Positions 63,088-64,000 of a stretch of 64,000 nt of DNA are shown piece after piece. The DNA is from Tomocerus qinae. Lineage: Eukaryota; Arthropoda; Collembola; Entomobryomorpha; Tomoceridae. The DNA is taken from contig JAECZT010000006.1 in the NCBI GenBank assembly GCA_020055645.1, forward strand, positions 124,001 through 188,000, written 5' to 3'. A program made the position numbers and the translations under genes. The notes below the pieces were generated by a model. The model had not been told where the DNA came from and did no database searches. It saw nothing but the letters and a program-made list of their open reading frames with translations. Position 1 is the stretch's first letter. Each line of letters starts with the position of its first letter.

Positions 63088-64000
63088 CTAAATAGACGTT
63101 ATATTACTAAGGTATTTGGTCTCCTCGTACAAGCTCAAAAAAATGATTTTTTTCAAGTGTCTAGTCTTCATTAATGTTATATAACTAAGGTTTGTGGTCT
63201 CCTCGTACAAGCTCAAAAAAATGATTTTTTTCAAGTGTCTAACCTTAATGAATGTTATATTACTAATGTTTTTGGTCTCCTCGTACAAGCTCAAAAAAAT
63301 GATTTTTTTCAAGTGTGTGGTCTTTATTAATGTTATATTACTAAGGTTTGTGGTCTCCTCGTACAAGCCCAAAAAAATGATTTTTTTCAAGTGTCTAGCC
63401 TTCATTAATGTTATATTACTAATGTTATTGGTCTCCTCGTACAAGCTCAAAAAAATGATTTTTTCCAAGTGGTTCTCTAAATAGACGTTATATTACTAAG
63501 GTTTTTGGTCTCCTCGTACAAGCTCAAAAAAATGATTTTTTTAAAGTGTCTAGTCTTCATTAATGTTATATTACTAATGTTTTTGGTCTCCTCGTAGAAG
63601 CTCAAAAAATTGAATTTTTTCAATTGTTTTGTTAAATAAACGTTATATTACTAATGTTTTTGGTCTCCTCGTAGAAGCTCAAAAAATGATTTTTTTCAAG
63701 TGTGTGGTCTTTATTAATGTTATATTACTAAGGTTTTTGGGCTCCTCGTACAGGCTCAAAAAAATGATTTTTTTAAAGTGTCTAGTCTTTATTAATGTTA
63801 TATTACTAAGGTTTTTGGGCTCCTCGTACAAGCTCAAAAAATGATTTTTTTAAAGTGTTTCTCTAAATAAACGTTATATAACTAAGGTTTTTGGTCTCCT
63901 CGTACAAGCTCAAAAAAATGATTTTTTTCAAGTGTCTAGTCTTCATTAATGTTATATTACTAAGGTTTTTGGGCTCCTCGTACAAGCTCAAAAAAATGAT
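63088..64000 (+). repeat. Duplicated block, copy 2, running off the window
   Basis: This is the second copy of 59760-60670, ending at the window edge while still matching, so it is probably longer. Private changes are GGTATTTGG at the start (also near 48.34 kb as GGTATTTAG), CAATTGTTTTGTT, and CTCGTAGAAG carried over into the V unit (63671). Confidence 0.85.

Larger units (their letters stand above)
10381..64000 (+). repeat. Right satellite block, A/G and B monomers, homogenised
   Basis: About 690 head-to-tail monomers of 77-78 bp continue to the window's end and evidently beyond it. The core from TTACTAAGG to CAAGTG is almost invariant. Variation is mainly in the number of A and T residues in the two tracts (6 or 7, TTTTTTCC versus TTTTTTTC, occasional TTGATTT) and in which cassette follows. 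The B cassette (GTTCTCTAAATAGAC) appears immediately after the gap and is among the most frequent, commonly alternating with A or G units. Units bearing the G cassette are usually followed by TTACTAATG, and B units almost always by TTACTAAGG. No inverted monomer, transposon insertion or unique spacer was found. The longest open frames (178 codons minus strand, 174 codons plus strand, near 31.8-32.4 kb) are runs of 78-bp units and often rely on a TTG start. Confidence 0.97.

Noticed and set aside
1..64000. CRISPR array
   Set aside because: Repeats are contiguous with no unique spacers; the variable cassette is drawn from a handful of recurring types, the period is 77-78 bp over hundreds of copies, and there are no cas genes.
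1..64000. Telomeric repeats
   Set aside because: TTACTAAGG resembles TTAGG only superficially; no tandem TTAGG, TTAGGG or TTTAGGG is present.
1..64000. Inverted array segment or transposon insertion
   Set aside because: I looked for a switch to the reverse-complement core (GAGCTTGTACGAGGAGACC) and for non-satellite sequence and found neither on the plus strand.

Overview
The window is one uninterrupted block of satellite DNA. Apart from a 100-N assembly gap (10281-10380), every base I read belongs to a head-to-tail tandem repeat with a 77- or 78-bp monomer, about 29% GC, roughly 820-830 copies, all in the same orientation. I find no real protein gene, RNA gene, transposon, CRISPR array or unique sequence. 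Very many short open frames exist on both strands, but they are the satellite read in frame: the 78-bp monomer is exactly 26 codons. A megascale homogenised satellite with a scaffold gap points to a eukaryote and to constitutive heterochromatin (centromeric, pericentromeric or subtelomeric). I do not recognise the family and cannot name the organism.

Monomer anatomy, using the 78-bp form: TTACTAAGG (1-9), a T tract, GGTCTCCTCGTACAAGCTC (15-33), A7-TGA-T7 (34-50), CAAGTG (51-56), a variable 15-16 bp cassette (57-72), then GTTATA (73-78). The core is nearly invariant. The cassette comes in a few discrete versions, which I call A (TCTAGTCTTCATTAAT), G (TCTAGCCTTCATTAAT), V (TGTGGTCTTTATTAAT), B (GTTCTCTAAATAGAC), C (TTTCTCTAAATAAAC) and D (T-rich, preceded by CAATTG instead of CAAGTG). 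Six instead of seven A's, or a 15-bp cassette, gives 77 bp.

Layout. The left block (1-10280) is the more diverse part: it uses A, G, C and D cassettes with left-specific variants (TTACTAAGC starts, ATTTTTTACAAG, CTCCAAAA) and no B cassette. It is built from nested segmental duplications (offsets of about 4254, 3310, 1544 and 696 bp). The gap coincides with a change of subfamily. The right block (10381-64000) is more uniform and is dominated by alternating A/G and B monomers (about 155 bp per pair), interspersed with recurring multi-monomer modules. A higher-order repeat of about 1.4 kb lies at about 50.9-56.8 kb, a duplication with an offset of about 5.19 kb joins 38.7-42.5 and 43.8-47.7 kb, and a duplication with an offset of about 3.33 kb joins 59.8-60.7 kb to the window's right end.

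The sequence therefore records array evolution (unequal crossing-over, conversion, small deletions) rather than a gene system. Its most unusual properties are the constant-core/variable-cassette design, the A7-TGA-T7 dyad once per monomer, and the near-perfect retention of a CpG in every unit.
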